Source: CAYXGZ01 sp964464755 (GTDB lineage Bacteria; Planctomycetota; MHYJ01; JACPRB01). From it: DNA of 9,692 bases. Numbering within the stretch: position 1 is the stretch's first letter; each line of letters opens with the position of its first letter. The translations under genes and the position numbers were made by a program. Below the pieces are notes generated by a model that ran no database searches, was not told the origin of the DNA, and saw only the letters and a list, made by a program, of their open reading frames with translations. This document shows positions 5,967-9,692 of this stretch, in pieces. Location: contig CAYXGZ010000085.1 in the NCBI GenBank assembly GCA_964464755.1, positions 1-9,692 on the forward strand, written 5' to 3'.

Positions 5967-7418
5967 CTACTTCTCCCAGAGGGCCTTGAGGGGCACGCGC
6001 TTGCCGCCCCGGATCACGACGAGGTCCACCTCGATCCCGGGCTTGGCGGCCGCGATGCCGGCGCGCAGGTCCTCGAGGGCGGAGTCCCGCCCGAGGGCCT
6101 TGCCCGAGATGGACACGATGACGTCTCCGGCCAGGATTCCGGCCTTCGCCGCGACGGAGCCCGCGCCGACCTCGTCCACGAGCACGCCGCCCTCCTCCTT
6201 CGGGAGGCCGAGCGCGGCGTAGGCGTCGTCGTCGAGGTCGTCCGAGGTGATGCCGAGCGTCCGGCGCGCCCGGGGCGCGGGCAGCTCGCCGAACTCGAGC
6301 TTCTTGAACTTGGGGCTCTCGGCGGAGTCCCCGAGCGCGGCGAGGATGAGCACGGCGGTCCGGCCGATCTTCACCATGTTCGGGTAGGCGAGCTTCTCCG
6401 CGTGGTCCATCACCGTGTGGTAGTCCGCGTGGAAGCCGCTGAAGAAGAACGCGAAGGGGACGCCCTTGTTCTTGAAGGTCGAGTGGTCGCTGTCGCCGCC
6501 GACGAGCTTCACGGCGTCGTTCACCGCGGCCTTGAGGCCGGTCTTCGCGACGGCGTCCTCGACGGCCTTCCGGACCCAGCCGCCCTCGGCCGAGCCGACG
6601 CCCTCGATGGAGACGGGCTTCTCGGGGTTGCGGCCGACCATGTCGAGGTTGAGCATGAACACGTGCTTGTCGAGCGGGAACGAGGGGTGGCGGACGTAGG
6701 CGGCGGAGCCCAGGAGGCCGCCCTCCTCGCCGCTGTAGAACTGGACGAGCACGGAGCGCTTGAAGCGGATCCCGCCCTCGCCCAGCGCGCGGGCCACGGC
6801 GAGGACCGTCGAGGTGCCGCTCGCGTTGTCGTCGGCGCCGTTCCAGATCGAGTCGTCGCCCTTCGCGCGGCCGAGGCGGCCCCAGTGGCCCTGGTCGGCC
6901 GTGCCGACGTGGTCGAAGTGGGCCCCGATGACGAGGTACTCGTTCTTCAGCTCGGGGTCGCTGCCCTCGACGAGGCCGATGACGTTGCGCGTGGCCTTGC
7001 CGCCGACCTTGAAGTCCTGGAACCAGCCGCGGACGCCGTCCTTCAGCTCGCCGCCGGGGGCGAGGCCGTACTTCTTCAGCTCCGCGGCGATGTACTCGGA
7101 GGCCTTGTCGTTGCCGGGCCAGCCGGCGTTGCGGCCCTCGAGCTCATCGGAGGCGAGGTAGGTCGCGTGGCCGCGGAGGAGCTCCTCGGTGACGAGCTCC
7201 AAGGCCTTGTCGAGGTTGCCCGCGGGCGCGGCGGCCGGGGCGCCGAGCTCCCGGCGCACGACCTCGGCCGCGGCCGAGCGCATCTTCGCGTACTCCTCCT
7301 TGAGGGCGGCGTCGACGCGGCGGATGAGGCGCTGCTGGCGCTCGGTCGGCGGATCCTGGGCGGCCGCGGGGGCGAGGACGCAGGCGGCCAGGACGGCGGG
7401 CAGGACGATTCGCATCAT
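5967..7418 (-). CDS. M28-family Zn aminopeptidase with C-terminal PDZ domain, exported
   Basis: This is the longer paralogue (483 residues) of the following gene. The signal sequence MMRIVLPAVLAACVLAPAAA is ambiguous: LAAC (Cys13) is a good lipobox, while APAAA before Gln21 would suit ordinary signal peptidase. After it comes a charged helical stretch (about 23-80) not found in the paralogue. The catalytic set is complete: His167 in G-A-H-F-D-H, Asp196/197 in WNGADDNASG, Glu231-Glu232 in S-G-E-E, Asp259 in NLDMVGR and His334 in HADYH. A PDZ-like domain fills about 385-480 (GGVLVDEVGAGSVAAKAG, 410-427, then ILAGDVIVSI). The start is the first of two adjacent ATG codons (7418 and 7415), 9 bases after GAGGAG. 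It follows the MATE gene by 45 bases and precedes its paralogue by 4. Extracytoplasmic peptide breakdown is inferred. Confidence 0.9.
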   Translation of the reverse strand: MMRIVLPAVLAACVLAPAAAQDPPTERQQRLIRRVDAALKEEYAKMRSAAAEVVRRELGAPAAAPAGNLDKALELVTEELLRGHATYLASDELEGRNAGWPGNDKASEYIAAELKKYGLAPGGELKDGVRGWFQDFKVGGKATRNVIGLVEGSDPELKNEYLVIGAHFDHVGTADQGHWGRLGRAKGDDSIWNGADDNASGTSTVLAVARALGEGGIRFKRSVLVQFYSGEEGGLLGSAAYVRHPSFPLDKHVFMLNLDMVGRNPEKPVSIEGVGSAEGGWVRKAVEDAVAKTGLKAAVNDAVKLVGGDSDHSTFKNKGVPFAFFFSGFHADYHTVMDHAEKLAYPNMVKIGRTAVLILAALGDSAESPKFKKLEFGELPAPRARRTLGITSDDLDDDAYAALGLPKEEGGVLVDEVGAGSVAAKAGILAGDVIVSISGKALGRDSALEDLRAGIAAAKPGIEVDLVVIRGGKRVPLKALWEK

Positions 7419-7427
7419 GGGGCGGGT

Positions 7428-7433
7428 CTCCTC
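7428..7433 (-). promoter_or_regulatory. Shine-Dalgarno GAGGAG of the longer M28 peptidase
   Basis: GAGGAG on the minus strand ends 9 bases before the ATG at 7418 and supports that start. It lies in the 45-base gap after the MATE gene, the longest gap in the five-gene run. No convincing promoter hexamers were seen in that gap. Confidence 0.6.
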
Positions 7434-7463
7434 GGGGTTCGGGAAGTGATACGCGGGGAGGCC

Positions 7464-8840
7464 TCAGAAGCGTAGGGATTTCCACCGCCCCCGGCGGACG
7501 AGCCAGCCGAAGAGCAGCATCTGGGCCGTCCAGTCGACGATCATCGTGATCCAGATGCCGACGAGCCCGAGGCCCCCGGGGAACGCGAGGGCCCAGGCCA
7601 GGGGGACGCGGATCCCCCAGATGCAGAGGGCCCCGACCACCAGCGAGCTGCGCGTGTCGCCCGCGCCGCGGAGCGCGCCCCGCAGCACCATCGCCGCCGC
7701 AAGCATCGGCTGCTCGATCGCGGCGATCCGGAGGACGAGCGCCCCGAGCCGGGTCGCCTCGTCCGCGCCCGTCGGCGGGAGGAAGAAGGCGACGAGGGGG
7801 CCAGCCGCGACGAGGAAGACGACGCCGAGCAGGCTCATCAGGAGCACGGCGAGCTTCGTCGACTCGCGCAGCGCCGTCTCCGCCTGGTCGGGCCGCCCCG
7901 CGCCCAGGCACTGGCCGACGATCGCCGAGCAGGCGATCGAGAAGCCGTAGCCGGGCATGAAGGACAGCGACTCGACGGTGACGGCCGCCCGGTGCGCGGC
8001 GGTCGCGCCCTCGCCGAGCGTCGTGATCGCGCCGACGAAGACGAGGAAGCCCGAGCGGATGAGCACGGGCTCGACGAGCGCGGGGACGGCGACCCGGGCC
8101 AGCGAGCGGTAGGCCTCGCGGGGGACCTCGGCGAGGTCCGAGAAGCCGAGGCGGATCCGGGTGCCTCCCGTGAAGAGCAGCGCGGCGCCGAGCAGGCCCT
8201 GGACGGCGAAGCCCGCGGCCGTCGCGACGCCCGCGCCGAAGATGCCCAGGGCCGGCGCGCCCCAGTGCCCGTCGATGAGCAGCCAGTTGCCGAGGATGTT
8301 GACCGCGTTGCCGAGCAGCGCGAGCGCGAAGGGCGTGCGGCTGTCGCCCGAGGCCCGCATCGCGGCGCCCGCGGCGGACTCGAGCAGGAGGAAGGGCACG
8401 GCGGCCGCGATGGCCAGCAGGTAGCGCGCCGCCCCGTCGCAGGCGGCCTCGTTGCCGGGGCTGCGGTAGAGCTGCGCGGCCGAGGGCAGCCAGAGCACGC
8501 AGGGGACGACGAGGACGACGCCAGCGACGAGGGCGACCACGAGGGCCGCGGCCGCGGTCCGGCGCAGCTTGCGCTCGTCGCCCTCCCCCGCGGCCCGGGC
8601 GATGGTCGCCACGGCGCCGATGCCGAGGGCGGAGAAGATCTCGACGAGGAAGTGCGCCAGCGGGCCGGCCATCTGCATGGAGGCCAGCGCGCCCGTGCCG
8701 AGGTGGCGGACCATGCGCGTGTCGACCACGAGCATGAGGGTCCGGGCGACGTTCTGGAGGACGACCGGCCAGGTCAGCGAGAGGATCCGGGCGCGGAGCG
8801 CCCGCCGCTCCGCGGCGGCGTCGAGGGGGGCGTCCGTCAC
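7464..8840 (-). CDS. MATE-family multidrug/cation efflux transporter
   Basis: The 458-residue integral membrane protein has about twelve hydrophobic segments in two halves, as in the MATE family, which exports drugs or metabolites in exchange for H+ or Na+. The first half opens with LSLTWPVVLQNVARTLMLVV followed by D-T-R-M-V-R-H-L-G, matching the family's 'P-x-x-x...D-T-x-x-x-G-x-L-G' entry signature. Next come AGPLAHFLVEIFSALGIGAV and ARAAGEGDERKLRRT. The second half repeats the pattern from about residue 245 (VAVPALVEPVLIRSGFLVFV) and includes GYGFSIACSAIVGQCLGAG. The C-terminus RRGRWKSLRF has the R-G-R-W-K end common in these proteins. The start is a GTG 6 bases after the dehydrogenase stop, so it is almost surely co-transcribed with it. 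Transported compound and coupling ion cannot be told; a link to leucine or thiamine metabolism would be guesswork. Confidence 0.9.
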   Translation of the reverse strand: MTDAPLDAAAERRALRARILSLTWPVVLQNVARTLMLVVDTRMVRHLGTGALASMQMAGPLAHFLVEIFSALGIGAVATIARAAGEGDERKLRRTAAAALVVALVAGVVLVVPCVLWLPSAAQLYRSPGNEAACDGAARYLLAIAAAVPFLLLESAAGAAMRASGDSRTPFALALLGNAVNILGNWLLIDGHWGAPALGIFGAGVATAAGFAVQGLLGAALLFTGGTRIRLGFSDLAEVPREAYRSLARVAVPALVEPVLIRSGFLVFVGAITTLGEGATAAHRAAVTVESLSFMPGYGFSIACSAIVGQCLGAGRPDQAETALRESTKLAVLLMSLLGVVFLVAAGPLVAFFLPPTGADEATRLGALVLRIAAIEQPMLAAAMVLRGALRGAGDTRSSLVVGALCIWGIRVPLAWALAFPGGLGLVGIWITMIVDWTAQMLLFGWLVRRGRWKSLRF

Positions 8841-8846
8841 CGCGGG

Positions 8847-9692
8847 CTACTTCGCCAGTTCCTCGGCGACCATCGCCCCCATGCGGTCGGTCGGGATCCC
8901 GCTGTCGGTGCCGATCGAGGGGATGCGGCCCGACGTGAGGAGGCGGACGACCGCGGCCTCGATGTCGGCCCCGGCCTTCTTCTCGCCGAGGAACTCCAGC
9001 AGCATGCCGCCGGAGAGGATCGCGGCGAGGGGGTTCGCCTTCTTCTGGCCCTTGTACTTGGGCGCCGAGCCGTGGATGGGCTCGAAGACGGAGACCTTGC
9101 CGGGGTGGATGTTCCCGCCCGCGGCGATGCCGAGCCCGCCCTGCAGGACGGCCCCGAGGTCCGTGATGATGTCGCCGAACATGTTCGTGGTGACGATCGT
9201 GTCGAAGAACTCGGGGTTCTTCACCATCCACATGCAGCAGGCGTCGACGTAGGCGAAGTCCTGCTGGACGTCCGGGAACTCCTTGCCGACCTCGGCGAAG
9301 ACGCGGCGCCAGAGGTCGTGGGCGCGGACCGCGTTGGCCTTGTCGACGAGGGTGAGCTTCTTGCGCCGGCCGCGGGCCTGCTGGTAGGCGAAGCGGATGA
9401 TGCGCTCGCAGCCCTTGCGGGTGTACCAGAGGGCCTGGGTGACGCTCTCCTCGGGCGTGCCCGGCTTGTCGTAGACGGGCTTCGTGCGGTACGCGTCCTC
9501 GGTGTTCTCGCGGCAGACGAGGATGTCGAAGTCCTTCGGCGTCTTCCCCTTCAGCGGGCAGAGGTGCTCCGCGTAGAGCTTGATCGGCCGGAGGTTGACG
9601 TAGAGGTCGAGGTCGAAGCGCAGGCGCCCGACGATGCCGAACTCGAGGAAGCCGGGCTCGAAGCGCGGGTCGCCGATCGCGCCGAGCAGGAT
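8847..9692 (-). CDS. Isopropylmalate/isocitrate-family dehydrogenase, N-terminus outside window
   Basis: This is a beta-decarboxylating dehydrogenase of the LeuB/IDH/tartrate-dehydrogenase superfamily; 281 C-terminal residues are visible, with probably 60-80 missing. Numbering from 9692, the substrate and metal residues are intact: Arg25 and Arg35 (in NLRP), Arg61 in R-E-N-T-E with Tyr68 seven residues on, catalytic Lys118 in VDKAN, Asp150 in Y-V-D-A, and Asp174 and Asp178 in FGDIITD. The cofactor loop is EPIHGSAPKYKGQKKANP (204-221). RENTE and the K-Y pair after HGSAP are unlike classical LeuB, which has R-E-L-T and an Asp there, and resemble isocitrate- or tartrate-type relatives. Many such divergent proteins are annotated as 3-isopropylmalate dehydrogenase. 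The reaction is therefore 2-hydroxyacid oxidation with decarboxylation, with the exact substrate open. It is the first visible gene of a five-gene minus-strand run. Confidence 0.88.
   Translation of the reverse strand: MLLGAIGDPRFEPGFLEFGIVGRLRFDLDLYVNLRPIKLYAEHLCPLKGKTPKDFDILVCRENTEDAYRTKPVYDKPGTPEESVTQALWYTRKGCERIIRFAYQQARGRRKKLTLVDKANAVRAHDLWRRVFAEVGKEFPDVQQDFAYVDACCMWMVKNPEFFDTIVTTNMFGDIITDLGAVLQGGLGIAAGGNIHPGKVSVFEPIHGSAPKYKGQKKANPLAAILSGGMLLEFLGEKKAGADIEAAVVRLLTSGRIPSIGTDSGIPTDRMGAMVAEELAK

Noticed and set aside
3908..5989. A 693-codon plus-strand open frame, and similar long ones at 5691-7475 and 91-1314 (plus) and 7144-9231 (minus)
   Set aside because: They lie antisense to, or out of frame with, genes with clear conserved motifs. 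Their translations are low-complexity Arg/Gly/Ala/Glu-rich with no recognisable domain, as expected from high GC at third positions.
1..9692. Antiphage, CRISPR or mobile system
   Set aside because: No nuclease, transposase, repeat array or toxin-antitoxin pair could be supported. All genes are recognisable housekeeping, transport, peptidase or signalling families.

Overview
The window is gene-dense, very GC-rich bacterial chromosome with almost no intergenic space. It holds nine complete protein genes, two genes cut by the window ends, and one tRNA gene. Strong third-position G/C bias produces several long antisense shadow frames that do not encode recognisable proteins. The gene content fits a high-GC Gram-negative lineage: exported Zn-aminopeptidases with PDZ tails, a ThiD2-ThiE fusion, a GAF-HD phosphohydrolase and PilZ proteins. 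I lean towards Planctomycetota or a similar phylum, but only weakly, because no phylogenetic marker is present. No mobile element, CRISPR array, rRNA, phage gene or antiphage system was seen.

Layout from the left. On the minus strand, positions 1973 to 1 carry an isoaspartyl peptidase/L-asparaginase followed, 8 bases on, by a GAF plus HD-type phosphohydrolase that runs off the left end. The pair is read from a good-looking promoter at about 1997-2026. Divergent to it on the plus strand are a hotdog-fold acyl-CoA thioesterase (2073-2462), tRNA-Gln(UUG) (2542-2615), and two consecutive PilZ-domain proteins (2637-3170 and 3182-3640). The PilZ pair begins only 21 bases after the tRNA.

From 9692 down to 3626 the minus strand is one compact five-gene run. 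In transcription order it holds an isopropylmalate/isocitrate-type dehydrogenase (5' end outside the window), a MATE-family transporter, two related M28 aminopeptidases with C-terminal PDZ domains, and a ThiD2-ThiE thiamine-phosphate synthase fusion. The last gene converges on and overlaps the second PilZ gene by 15 bases.

Functionally this looks like a housekeeping neighbourhood (leucine-type biosynthesis, thiamine synthesis, peptide and isoaspartyl degradation, efflux, acyl-CoA turnover). It also has a cyclic-di-GMP flavour: two PilZ receptors with intact binding motifs on one strand, and an HD-GYP-like enzyme with a divergent segment after its HD motif on the other. I found no convincing new system. 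The points most worth checking are the divergent HD domain, the NADP-type K-Y pair in the dehydrogenase, the PilZ pair directly behind a tRNA, the tandem aminopeptidases, and a homopolymer-C tract inside a promoter spacer.
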